Part shown: in pieces, positions 1 through 10,134 of the stretch | Layout: each line of letters begins with the position of its first letter | How positions within the stretch are numbered: the stretch's first letter is position 1 | Source of the DNA: Paragonimus skrjabini miyazakii | Taxonomy: Eukaryota > Platyhelminthes > Trematoda > Plagiorchiida > Troglotrematidae | DNA length: 64,000 nucleotides | Direction: 5' to 3' | NCBI GenBank assembly: GCA_014338405.1 | Contig: JTDE01000109.1 | Location: 63,338 to 127,337 of the forward strand | Translations under genes and position numbers: made by a program | The notes under the pieces: model-generated | What the model was told of the DNA's origin: nothing | Database searches by the model: none | What the model saw: only the letters and a program-made list of their open reading frames with translations

Positions 1-900
1 TAAGTCTTACACGTTGTAAAATTGATTTTAGATGTTGGGAAGACTTAGCGTTGAACAAAACTGCCTGGAGGAATACGATTTGGGCGGGCGTCCGCGAGTT
101 CAATAAGCAGTTATTGCGCGGCCGACAACGAAAGCGCGCGGTACGCAAGGGAACCATCGGTGCCATTGGTCGTGGTGACATGACTATATGGCGTTGCGAT
201 GTATGCGGCCGCGAATGCGCGGCCCGTTTTGGTTTAATTGGTCAGTAACCTACTCAGAGCGCACCGTCGGCGAGGAGACGACTAGTACTTTAGGCGCAGG
301 TATGTCATATCAATCTATACATTCTACTTCTTTTAATTATTGCATCGAACAAGACTATGGTCGTTGGGCAACTAATGCACTCCTCTTTTCGGAAACTTGA
401 GTGTCTGTAGTCTTCTACCCATTCTTTTCTTGAGCTTTGTTGGTGTACTGGATGATGAATCGTTCGCCGGATCTTTTCGTAGTTCAACTTTGAATTTTGT
501 TTTTCAACTTTATCCTCTCCAGAATGCGCTAACATGCACTCGTATACTGAAATGCCTCTTGTATTACATTTTACTTATCTTTCTTCTTAGTCTAGATCTT
601 GTCATTGCAGTCTCTCTCTGTTTATTTTCCGAGAGATAAGGATTTCCTTTTCGTGCTACCTATTCAATTGGCTAACCAGCATTGACCGAATGGACACAAA
701 GGCCCCACTCACACACCTACTGGTCTTATTCCTCCGGGTTTACACCATATACGTGGTGTGCGGGTTGAACCGCAGGTGGTACAGCGCAAGCCACTTCGGG
801 TGATGGTTCAAAGCTCAGGTGTCTTCTGGCCTCGGTCACTGTGACAGGCTAATCCGTTTCGGATGCCGCCAACCGTGCGTATGCGTACGTCAGAAATGCC
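1..900 (+). mobile_element. LINE copy A: 3' end of a non-LTR retrotransposon
   Basis: This is the 3' part of a LINE whose other copies lie at about 905-3303, 12,560-14,545 and 41,400-42,235. The coding end is followed by about 650 bases of 3' untranslated sequence. That tail can be followed in the copies at 14.1-14.5 and 41.7-42.2 kb, through shared blocks such as GGTTTACAC, a CAAGCCA block and GCCGCCAA near the end. There is no poly(A) tail. The copy runs off the left edge of the window and its 3' boundary, near 890-905, touches the linker region of the next copy. Seen directly: the repeat relation. Inferred: membership in an RTE/jockey-like endonuclease-RT clade. Confidence 0.75.
3..248 (+). 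pseudogene. LINE ORF2 C-terminus, copy A (C2H2-like zinc finger)
   Basis: The frame is open from base 3 to a stop at 246-248 and encodes the C-terminal tail of an endonuclease-reverse transcriptase. It contains a WEDLA-type motif near the start, a basic stretch (RGRQRKRAVRKG) and a terminal zinc-finger start, WRCDVCGREC followed by GLIG. In the related copy at 41.4 kb the finger continues to GHPRTH, giving a C-x2-C...H-x3-H finger. Here the first histidine is a glutamine and the next codon is a stop, so the finger is broken. C-terminal fingers of this kind are common in animal LINE ORF2 proteins and are thought to aid nucleic-acid binding. This is a relic, not a working gene. Confidence 0.75.
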
Positions 901-904
901 TGAA

Positions 905-3303
905 CGTTTTAGATGACAAAAGAGCGGCTGGCTCTAGCTTGATACGAGAGAAGAATGTGGCGTTCCCGGTCTCTACATTGGACCGGGACAACGATGAAAA
1001 TGGAGCAGTATTCCGGAGTACTGGCAGTCAACTAGACAAACCTATTCACGGAATCAAAGACGACTCGTGGAGGAAGTAAGCTGGGCGGATGCATAGTTAC
1101 GCCGATTGCCGACAACAAAGACAGTTCTGCAATTCACTAAAAACGATTATCGATCCATCCACCCATTCCACCAATAATTGGCGTGGACACCGGCTGTTCG
1201 TATACTGAGTCAGAGGACATAACGAAAGTCTGCTGCAAACAGTTTGGTAGTCCACTAAAAGTTCTCCTACCATATATTAAGTGGCCGGGAACGACCTGCC
1301 GCAACCGGCCGTCAAACTTTCACCTGCTCTGGTCCAGAACTTGCCAGAGGTACAGAGGGCAACTAGGCAACTGCGTAATGGAAAGGCTACAAGCGGGACT
1401 GGACTGCCGGGTGAAACCCTGAAGAATAGTGGAATGGCGTTGGAACGAACTCTGATTCTTTTGATTCACTCCATCTGGGAGCAGGAAGAAATGCCAGGAG
1501 ATTTCACAGACGTTCATGCTTTACCTTTGTTCAAAGGTAAGGGTTGCAGGCAGTATCCGGACAGTTATCAGGGCATTATTCTGCTGAGCTACATAGGCAA
1601 GGTCCCCGCAAAAATCCTTCTGAACCGGCTGAATACGGAAGTCTTGGATAAAAATAGTCCTGCGGAGCAACGTGGATTTCAGACGAGTCTTAGTATGATA
1701 AATCTGGTGTTTTCTACTTGGCAGGTTTAGTGAAAGCGCCGGGAACGTAGTCACCTCTTGCACGTTCTTTTCGTGGACACCAAAAAGGCTTTTGAATCTG
1801 TGAGCCGATAGCCGTTGTGGACGGTGCTTGGTGAGTATGGATGTCCAGGTGAGTCCACCAATTTGTTTAGCATGTTGCGTGAAGGCGAAAGCAAAGTCAT
1901 GTAAAACTAGTTCTGATGATTTTGCCATCGCCACTGACATGAAGCAGGGTTTTGCCCTAGCCACAGCTTATTCACTGTATATTTGACCCTCAGTTGCTCT
2001 TCATGGCTCGGTAAAGGACGGCGTTGAGGCTCAGTACCGTGCGGATGGATGCTAGCTGAATATCTGACGTTTTGCTGCCCCAAACCGACTATATAATTCG
2101 AGGATGCGAACGTTTCTGTTTGCCGATGACAGCGCGCTGCTGACGTATAGTAAAGAAGAACTACGGCTTGCGTGCCCGCGGCATCCAAGTGTGGGTTGGA
2201 TATCAACACAGGTAGGACATTTCATTTCTTTTAGCCTACTCCAAGCGGAGAAATTCGCATCAATGGGGACATTGTCGACAGCTGCGCTGATTTCTGCGAC
2301 TTGGATAGCAACTTATCGACAAATTTATCTGTGGGCCGCGAACTACGAGCTCGCGTGGCGAAGGTTAGTGCCGCTTCCGGACATCGCAAAAGATTTACCT
2401 AGAAGAACCGCGGCCTGAAGATAGTCACTAGGGTGTCCACAGCTCAACAGCGCTGCTCATACTGCTGTGCGACGAAGAAACGGAACTTGCCTTGTCTGAG
2501 CCCTTTCCATTTGCAGTGTCCAAGACACGTCTTGTATATTCGGTGACCAGACAGGGTTTCAAACAGTGAGGTAGTACGGCGAGTGGACATGAACGGAATG
2601 AAAGCCATGCTGATGCTCAATCTTCTTCGTTGGCTAAGTCACGTCTGTCGAATAGGTGATGACTGTATTGCAAAAGAATTATTGTACGGATAAATGAAAT
2701 TAGACGAGAAAAGTCTTAGCGGCCAAACGTTGGGATACCAGGGCGTTATTCAGGTAAGTCTTTTGCGTTGTAACGCTGATTTTAGATGCTGTGGATATTT
2801 AGAATTGAACCTAATGGGCTAGAGAGATGGAATCCGAACGGACTTCCGAAAGCTCAATGAGAACTTATTGCGCGGCCGAGAACGGAAGTGGGTGGTCCAC
2901 AAAGGGACCATCAGTGTCACACGTCTTGGTGACATGATTATATGGCGTCGCAATGTATGTGTCCGCGAACGCGATGACCGCCTCGGATTGGCAGGTGACC
3001 TACCTATTCGTAGTACACCAGCTACCAAAAGATAGCGAATACGTTAGGCTCAAATACGTCATCCGATATATCCATTTTTTTCTTGTTCGCAGCGACCAAC
3101 GACCACCGTCGGTTGGCAGATTGCCCGCTCCCCTTTTCAGAAACATGGGTATATGCGGCCTTCTACCATTCCTTTCCTTCAGCTTTGTTGGTGTACTGTG
3201 TGGCTAATGTTTTGTCCGTTGCCTTCCAGTCCAGTCTAGAAGTTTATTTTTCCTTCCATCCCTTCTAAAGTGTACTAGCATGTATTTGTATAGTGAACAA
3301 CTT
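905..3303 (+). pseudogene. LINE copy B: decayed linker, reverse transcriptase and 3' end
   Basis: This is the longest LINE copy here. The linker region (about 905-1180) reads SSLIREKN, then a QQRQF block. The RT fingers are best preserved at 1281-1730, with LPEVQRATRQLRNGKA, then PDSYQGI and KILLNRL, which match the conserved fingers and palm motifs of LINE RTs. The catalytic palm motif is FADD at 2119-2130, inside FLFADDSAL. Downstream frames retain the thumb and C-terminal blocks, with a degraded zinc finger near 2950-3000. Frameshifts and stops are frequent, for example after 1730 and around 1900-2100. The endonuclease domain is missing upstream. The 3' untranslated part stops abruptly in a palindrome at 3282-3325. 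Role in an intact element: target-primed reverse transcription. Now dead. Confidence 0.8.
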
Positions 3304-3325
3304 AAGTTGTTCACTATACAAATAC
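3282..3325. repeat. 44-bp perfect palindrome ending LINE copy B
   Basis: Two 22-base arms meet at CTTAAG (3301-3306) with no spacer and no mismatch. The left arm is LINE 3' untranslated sequence (the same stretch in copy A is around 540), so the right arm is an inverted copy of it. It is followed by a short ATACA-type repeat at 3326-3342. Confidence 0.85.
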
Positions 3326-3458
3326 GATACAATACAATACAAATTCGTTATTAATGAGTTCTGAGTTCGAGCTCTTAATAACTTGAGTCTATGGCCCCTT
3401 AGCCGCACGGTAGTGTCCCATTTCCAGAGTTCTACTCATCCATTATCCAAAACTCCCT

Positions 3459-3981
3459 CTAAAACAAGGAACACCTCAATAAGATCATTCTCCTTCCAAC
3501 GACTCTCCAGTGAAAAAAAGGTCCAGAAGTTTGTTTCTCTTCAAAGTCCTTCCCTTCAATCTTTGAGAACAGTCTTGTAAACTTCTTTTGTATCCGCTGC
3601 AGCACTTTCTTGTCCATTACGAGGAATGGGCTCAACTCTTGTACTGCGTAATCTAGATGCGGCTCAATGTACACCTTATACAGCAACGGTTACACCTTCG
3701 TCTTTATATTGGCAATCGCTCCTCCTAACTGCATCAATGCTCCGTTCACTCCGGCTGCGGTCTCTTAAGCACTGCCTGATAGGTTGGAAAGCAGTTGTGA
3801 TGTGGACACCCATGAACACCTCTTGCTTGGGCAATCCAACAGGATAATACCCAGTCCGTTTCTCACTATCGAAAACCATGCGAGAGTGAAAACCAAGATT
3901 TGACTTGTTGATCTTCTGTATTGTTATCACCCGTGGAAGATAGCACGTACAGAGAGAGAACGTCAGGCTAGCGAGACACAA
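3459..3981 (-). pseudogene. Fragment of a second LINE: RT thumb region
   Basis: The minus strand has two consecutive frames in protein order. The first (3981 to 3676) contains VFMGVHITTAFQPIRQC and then RRSDCQYKDEG. The second (3686 to 3459) contains LYKVYIEPHLDYAVQ, SPFLVMDKKVLQRIQ and a TRL block. This is the region after the RT palm in CR1/jockey-type LINEs, where the pattern is DLGV..., then LYK..VRPHLEYAVQ..SP. The family differs from the LINE of copies A-D. Palm, endonuclease and 3' end are not recognisable, so it is a dead fragment. A frameshift separates the two pieces. I cannot assign the clade exactly. Confidence 0.75.
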
Positions 3982-4769
3982 ACGAAATTGTGATTTTTAC
4001 CCCTTAACGGATTTCGCAACTTAACGACTTGACCAAAACAAAAATTGGTGGAAAAAAAGGACCATCAAAAATGTACAGTGGAATGTGAATGTCAGAAGTG
4101 TTATTAATTGTAGCCGTTAAATTCTTGACGAAAACGCCAACTGTTGTATACGAAGTACCCATGCCGAAAACGCAACTTTCTGGGTGTAGCGAGCTCTTGG
4201 AATGGCCTAATATTTCTTGCGATTTTGTTGCGCAGTTTGACATTCCTGGTTGGAACATGTTTGCCTAGCTCAATTGTGCACCTTATTTCCGTTGGCATGG
4301 AAGTGCTTCACTTTCCTTTTTGTGCGCTACACGCTGGACGATTGCTGACCACACGGCTTCTTCTCCGGGCGTAACAATATCTAGAGAACTACGCTGTGTG
4401 CTGGCCTTTGTATTATTACCTCTGGGTAATCCATCAAACTCGGGATGAAACTTTGCGGAAGTGTTCCCAAAACCTGCTGATCACGACGAAAACGTGTTCG
4501 CTGAAATTGGGTTAGCTATTTTTGTTCCACGATTTGGCGTGTTATATCCTTGGATTTCCGTTTTATGCGGTTTTGTAAGTCACTTTTTTTGGCGTAAATT
4601 ATTTTTCTACAGAATTTTCATCAGTTCAACCCATCATATTATTTGTATTCTTTATATATTCAATCTGATTAAAAATTCATACTTGTTAGACAGTTTTATA
4701 TTCCAATTTTTATGCGCTACAAGTTATCAAACGTTTTGCCATAGCCGGCGAAGACATCAAACCCTTAGA
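3982..4769. other. No recognisable gene
   Basis: Short open frames occur on both strands (for example 4104-4298 minus, 4461-4778 plus), but none shows a motif I can name. The stretch lies between a LINE fragment and a gypsy gag relic and may hold unrecognised remains of either. Confidence 0.4.
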
Positions 4770-5600
4770 TTCACATAACGCAGGTGCAGTCACCTAAACG
4801 GTCTCTGGAGATGGACCCGTCCCTGTGGTTCACCTATCTTGAAGCCAAGTTTGTTAATAGTCGACTTACGATTAACCAGGCAAAGTCCAGTAAATTAGTG
4901 TCCAGAGTTCCAAAGGAAGTCACAGTGAAACTGTGTGATGTTCTCCTAACTCCGACAGTGAAGCATCACTGTGACATCTCTAAGGTCGCAGTCATGTGAC
5001 TAACCGCGTCAGAGAATACCCGCTTTTAGCAGGTTTTCGGTTGATTACAGCCAAGTGACAAGCGCCCGTCTACGCTGCTTTAAAAGATGCAGCAATGTTT
5101 TGGTGGCTTCCACATAGACCAATCACTTTTGTGCGAGCTACGGATGCAGAAACTGTCTGTGACAAACTATTATATCCGTATCCCGCTCTCAAACGCCGTC
5201 AGAAGCCATCCAGATCGCTGACCGAGTGGATGAACGTTTCTAGCCATTTCTGAGCGGTGCAAGCACTTCACAAGTTAGTGCTATCCCTATCACATTAACA
5301 GTGGAACATCCTGTCGGTTCCCACTCAACCGATCTTGAGGAAATCAGAGCCGTGTAAGCAGAAATAATTGGTTTGCATAGGACTTTAGAAATGTGACGCT
5401 GAGCCACCTTCAAAACCGAACATCACAGCGCCACCGTTGACGTAATTCATAGTATCGCAAAAGCCACTGCTGGTATCTTGAACAACCGCACTACAGCCAC
5501 CAAATAGGATGAATGTCGACGGAAACTCCAGTCGACCTTCAGAATTCGAATAGGCGTCAGACTGGTTGAGCGGCGTTCCCAACGGTAATAGCTAAAACAT
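4770..5600 (+). pseudogene. Ty3/gypsy gag relic (element 0, plus strand)
   Basis: The frame at 4784-4999 reads DPSLWFTYLEAKF, then KLVSRVPKEVTVKLCDVLL. This matches the start of gag in flatworm and arthropod gypsy elements, where the pattern is D-P-x-x-W-F-x-x-x-E-x-x-F. Further on (5040-5330, with stops) come KMQQCFGG and DQSLLCELRMQKL, the capsid block usually read as RRMQQLLG...LRELFLQRLP. A late block beginning CWY (about 5460-5500) resembles the gag zinc knuckle of the same family. Gag forms the retrotransposon core particle. The copy is broken by many stops. The matching pol may be the plus-strand fragment at 10.14-11.48 kb. Confidence 0.65.
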
Positions 5601-5759
5601 TGCTATCTTAATGAATGTAGCCTACAATAGTAGAGATTGCGCAGATTCATTATAAAGCAACCAGTAAAGCTGCGATATATACGCTAACACACTAACTTTG
5701 TTGATAATGGTTTGTAGTAAATTTATATTCACAAGGTAATGTGAACAGGCACGATAGTA

Positions 5760-6260
5760 CTGGTAAGACAACTCTCAGGTCGCAGACAGTATAGGATTTT
5801 GGGGACGTCGAAAGTGATTTGACTACACCTGCAGACGTTTCACAAAGGATAGTCCCATTTGAATTGGGCAGCAGAGTGGCGTACAGCTTCGAAGAGTAGT
5901 GCTGTAAGGACGCTTAAAAATGAGGTTCTCGCACCCGGGCAGCAGGTAGATCACGAAGGTCAACAAAAGTAGGCGTTAACAACGTGACGCGGACCAGTGA
6001 AAGAGCGTCAGTGATGGGGTTGACGTTACTTGAAGTATGACTTATGTCGCAAGTAAACTGTGAAACATGATCCAGGTGTCTGATCTACCTTGGGGAATAC
6101 CTTCCTGAAGAGGAACCATGTGAACACACTAAATGCTGGTTAGTTGTAAACATGATGGAGGGACGACCTCCCGTTGCATCGCGGAAATGACAAGTACTGT
6201 GGTAGTTGGGAATACGTAATAGCAATCGAAAAATGTACTTAGCTGTTGTAAACCCTCCCA
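5760..6260 (-). pseudogene. Gypsy element 1: RNase H second half and integrase start
   Basis: On the minus strand around 6260-6085 the frame reads KYIFRLLL, then HFRDATGGRPSIMFTTNQHL and SSSGRYSPR. This matches the middle of a gypsy RNase H (YSTFDREL...HFRHFLEGR.F..FTDHKPL...RYSPR). It continues in another frame as IRHLDHVSQFTCDISHT, then NPITDALS, the usual end of RNase H (ADALSR). Next come TILCETSAGV and PKSYTVCD, which resemble the linker into the integrase zinc-binding region (CDtS...RRxVFDxLH). The first half of this RNase H lies at 8500-8285, about 2 kb away, so the domain is split by an insertion. Catalytic residues are partly lost (TDH to TTN). Confidence 0.65.
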
Positions 6261-6648
6261 AACAATACGTTGGTTCGTCCTTGCTATCGTAATGCACTTG
6301 GCAGAATTCGGATTCTCCTCCCGTTAATAATTCACACGAAAATCTCGGTCCCGAAAAGTACTGCAACTGTCCCCGTATTTCTCCCGAGACAAGCCAAAAG
6401 ACGCATTCAAAATAGAGTTTTGTTCCGCCACAAAACGGGTGCGGTTAGGGCGACAATCACAAAGTATTTATAGGGCACATCATGACCACACATTCCCAAC
6501 ACATCATGAGAAAGAGTTAGGATCGCACATATGCTTAGCGGTATAAAAAGTCTCAACCGATTTGAACAGTTCCGCTAAGAAAGACTGAGTCAATAGGTTT
6601 TTTCTTTCTCACGGCGGAGGTGCCTTGGGACGGTAACAGGATGGGCGC

Positions 6649-6803
6649 CCTAACATTAGCCCAAACACAAAGCAAGTTTCTACGCAGTAGTAATAATGTA
6701 GCATGCTGGCCAATGAAATCACAACGTGATCAGTATCTGTACAACGCACTTATTCAAGCTGTTAAACAACAATAGCACACAATGTTCCATTATGAATTAC
6801 AAA
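6649..6803. repeat. Diverged direct repeat, left copy (possible LTR part)
   Basis: Aligns over about 155 bases with 8092-8246 in the same orientation, roughly two thirds identical by eye, including CAATAGCACA and TTATGAATTACA near the right end. Confidence 0.6.
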
Positions 6804-6949
6804 CATTTCACTCGCCGCTGTTCAAATGAAAGTCCAAGTTGCAGTGAGATTGCTTCTTCTTTACACCTTCAGGAGTTCTTGTCTGTGCCGGCTCGATTAC
6901 AGATACGTCAGTAACTGTATTCAGATCTGGACAGACTGAGAAACGGAAA

Positions 6950-7403
6950 TTACAGTCTTCGAAGATTCGACAGACAGTGCAAATATAGCTTCAAAATCTC
7001 CATGCACTCAAGACCAACAATAGATGGACCAGAATTAGTAACAAAAGCTGACCATGTATAAGTGACGGACTGAGTATCCGTCAATGGAAGTTCATACTTG
7101 CCAAGAATAGGCAAAGCGTGTCCAGTACTACCCTTATCAGACACATTGACAGACTAAGGATAACAGAAGGTTCCGGTCGCTTCACCCAATCAACAGAAAT
7201 AAAAGATCCAACACTATCAGTGTCAACAATGAAGGAATATTTGGGACCACCGTTAGCTGTAGTGATCTGAAAACAACCCTGGTCTGCCTGCTGTACGATG
7301 CGTGAAATTCTCCCCGAAATCCTAGTTCACGCTGCACGCAGGATCGCAAGGAACTTTGCTTACTGTTCGCTTGCTGCATGCAATCACGTTTGTTTGTTTG
7401 CAT
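6950..7403 (-). pseudogene. Gypsy-type aspartic protease relic (element 2)
   Basis: Read on the minus strand, the segment at about 7214-7270 encodes ITTANGG, then YSFIVDTDSVGSFIS, the active-site region of a retroelement aspartic protease. The canonical D-T-G is changed to D-T-D. The second conserved block, GPSIVGLECMEILKLY, at about 6975-7025, matches the GPSL/I-x-G-x-D/E-x-x block that ends the protease domain. Upstream (7280-7403) a cysteine-containing stretch may be the remains of a gag zinc knuckle, but this is weak. An intact protease would process Gag-Pol. The altered triad and frame changes show it is inactive. The lineage differs from element 1, whose protease has a different surround. 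Confidence 0.65.
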
Positions 7404-8091
7404 GATTGTTAGCCTATGGGTGCCAATAGCTCCACATATATTTCCGTTGCGTATTCCTTGAAAAGCGTTAATTTAGTGCACGCACCCACTAAAATATGAC
7501 ACAGCTGGTTCTTCATTCACCGCGGCGTCTACATCCTGATATTTTTCTTAGACAGCTCTGGCAGATTGAAAAGATGCATTATTCAGTAGTATCAATTTTT
7601 TCTCGAGAGCATGGGCATTGAGTCCTACGATTGGTCTTCTCCTTGGCTGGATTTGTAGTTGATCACCAAAATTGCAACTTGCTGCTTGAGTTTAAAGCAG
7701 AAGAATGAACCCACAAATTTCTTGATTTTTTCTTAGTAAAGTATGGATATTTGATCTTTTCTCATCTTCATAGTTGACAGGCTGAACATGGTTCAGTAAG
7801 AGATGAATCAAAGAAACTCAAGGCAGTGAAAGACGCGAATCGGGAAACGCCAGGTTTCTGATTAAAGCATACGCAACCTTGCTAATGACTGTGTGGAAAA
7901 GCGGTGTGCTCTTCTTTCCTTTCATATCTTTACGAGTAATATACCATATTTCAAAGCGTTTAAGCTAACCTTCAACTTCTCTCAAATTCGAGTGGATGTT
8001 GGAATTTTTCAAATTGCAAAAATCCATTATAACATGTATACTGACCGCGACGTCAGTTGTAGTAGTTAAGACTATGTAACAGTAATCGGAA

Positions 8092-8246
8092 ACCTACTAA
8101 GCTCAAACCCAGAACTAGTTTCTACACAGCAGTGATTATGCAGTACGTCAGCCTGTAAAATCGCAATGTAATCAGTACATGTACAGCAAACTTATTCATG
8201 CAGTAAACACAGCAATAGCACATAATTTCTCGTTATGAATTACACT
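8092..8246. repeat. Diverged direct repeat, right copy (possible LTR part)
   Basis: Partner of 6649-6803. It ends about 40 bases before the point where the RNase H homology of element 1 breaks off, which fits the end of an inserted element. Confidence 0.6.
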
Positions 8247-8284
8247 TAGTAGAAATCCCCAGGTGAATAGCTAGTAATTTTCTT

Positions 8285-10134
8285 TCAAACGTTCTATTCC
8301 GTAATTCGGCAAGTATTAAGCATTCGGAGAAAAATGTTCAAGGGTTATGATTGGTCGTGTGCAAGCTGTCGTAACGTGAGTCCAACAACTGCATCCGAGG
8401 CATCAGTGAAGAGAGAACTGAAGGCCTGGAGATCGGGGTGGGCGACAATGAGCGACAATAGAGGTAACGTTTTTTTAGCCCAGCAGAAGCAATGAAATTG
8501 AATTTTCATGTGCCGCCTCGGAATAAGTCCGTGACGGGCCGTATCATTTGCGCACAGTGATAGGTAAACCGGCAATAGTAGTAGTTTTACAAGACCGGTG
8601 AAACCTCGGAGCTGTTCCAAAGATGTTGGCTCGGGGGGGCCGGTGGCAGCACACACCACCGCTGACAAAACCTGCACATCGAAGTAGAAATGACGCATCC
8701 CGAAAAGTGCTTAATAGCTTTTCCGAGTTCACAGCTAGCTGAATTGGTTGATAACTTACCTGATAGTTATCCCGTGTTAGGCTCAACTAGTGATGTTCTT
8801 CTTCCGAAGAACTAGTCACTAACACGTCGTCCAAGGAGGAGTAGACGAAATCCATACTTCGCGAGTGAAACAATGAAAGGTTTGTACAGCGCTGTTACGT
8901 TCAAATGGTAGTCGAAGAAATTTGAATAGACAAACAGACTTGATGGCGGCTACTTTAGAGATATCAGTCTGCTGCATTGAGATCTGGTGATAGACGCGAA
9001 CCAGATCAATGTAACGGAATAATGTTTTGTCAGAAAGGTAAGCTATCGGGTCTTGTATGTGAGAAGTAGGACACCTATCAGGAAGTGTAATCTTGTTGAG
9101 GTCGTGGTAACCACCACAGGGGCGTCAGTCACCTGACTTCTTGGGGAACATGTGAAGTGGGGATGCGTATGGACTTTCAGAAGGGCGGCGTATTCAAACA
9201 CGTGTTTGAACTCCGCCCCAGCTATTTCAGATCTGTCCTGGCCATACGTATCGGTTGACATGACACTGGTGAACCTCTAGTCCTAATGTGATGCATCCAA
9301 ATTAAAATGACTGAAAGTGGCTGGTTTGTAGATCGAACAAGCTGTGGGAAATCATAAATTGAAGACACACGGAGCTGACACACTTCGGACTGAAGAATAA
9401 GAAGTATTATGGCCTCTGTATATGCATATACACTGTTGATACTAAGTAATGTGCAGCAGCCGATCAGTTCTCGTCTTTGTGCATCGACCACGATGTCGAA
9501 TTGCTGAGGAAAATCGATTCCCGGAATAACGAAATTTGTGCCTTAGGCCGAGGTCAAGCATGAGTGAGCGTTGACTGTAGGTATGGATAGGTCTGCGTTA
9601 GCAACAAGAAGCACAGATGAAGAAAAGGGGATCGTCTCGTCGAACTGCAGAGGCGTCACGCTGACTTCCACCCCGGTAGCGAGCAAGAACGTAGTACCTG
9701 GACCTAAATCCGTTACATGAAAAAACGACTGTTACGGAGGGTTCCGGCCAATTTTGTCGATACTACAGGCCGGTTTGGGTATTTCCCTGGTTAAAATAAT
9801 TACAAGTTGTGATATAATGCCTCGCCCGACCACCAAACTTTTCTTGACATCAATACACTTCGTCCGACACCTGACAGCGTCAACGCGGAGATTTACTCCG
9901 GCGTCGGTGAGATGAGGGCCGTGTTTTGAGATGGACGAAATCCCTACGGAGAGCTGCAGTATCCGCCCGAACCGTGCAACAATCATCTGACAGCAGAAGA
10001 CGGGACCATCTCTGTGAAACTGAGATGTCAGACCTTTTGAGAGCTTCTTGCGCGCAGTTTGTCACTGCAGTGAAAGAGACGTAGAAGCCCGTAAAAAAAA
10101 TTGTGTTGTATTTCGTCCGTGAGTTATGTTGCAC
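8285..10134 (-). pseudogene. Gypsy element 1: gag end, protease, RT, RNase H first half
   Basis: Domains run from high to low coordinates in normal gag-pol order. Gag C-terminus (10,134-9880): ADTAALRRDFVHLKTRPSS and an RRRSKSPR tail. Zinc knuckle (about 9860-9790, other frame): CQEKFGGRARHY. Protease (9720-9650): TDLGPGTTFLLATGVEVSV, where the expected D-T-G is A-T-G. RT entry (9400-9250): DFPQLV, then HHIRTRGSPV. RT palm (8826-8846): VYSSLDDVLVTSSSEEEH, with a double aspartate but two extra residues in the Y-x-D-D box. RT thumb and RNase H (8698-8345): LEQLRGFTGLVKLLL, VAHPDLQAFSSL, TDASDAVVGLTL, continuing to SQPLNIFLRML. Many frameshifts and stops. The rest of RNase H and the integrase start are at 6260-5760. 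Element family: Ty3/gypsy (Metaviridae-like retrotransposon), dead. Confidence 0.8.

Larger units (their letters stand above)
6261..8284 (-). mobile_element. Gypsy element 2: inserted, internally deleted retroelement
   Basis: This 2-kb stretch separates the two halves of element 1's RNase H. It contains a protease of a different gypsy lineage (6950-7260) between two diverged direct repeats at 6649-6803 and 8092-8246. The repeats share blocks such as AGTTTCTAC, TTATTCA and ATGAATTAC. RT, RNase H and integrase of this element are not visible between protease and the left repeat, so it looks internally deleted. Seen: the repeats and the protease motif. Inferred: that the repeats are parts of long terminal repeats and that this is the insertion that split element 1. 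Exact ends and target duplication are not resolved. Confidence 0.5.

Noticed and set aside
188..639. Frames overlapping LINE copy A
   Set aside because: Shadows of the LINE C-terminus and its 3' untranslated region.
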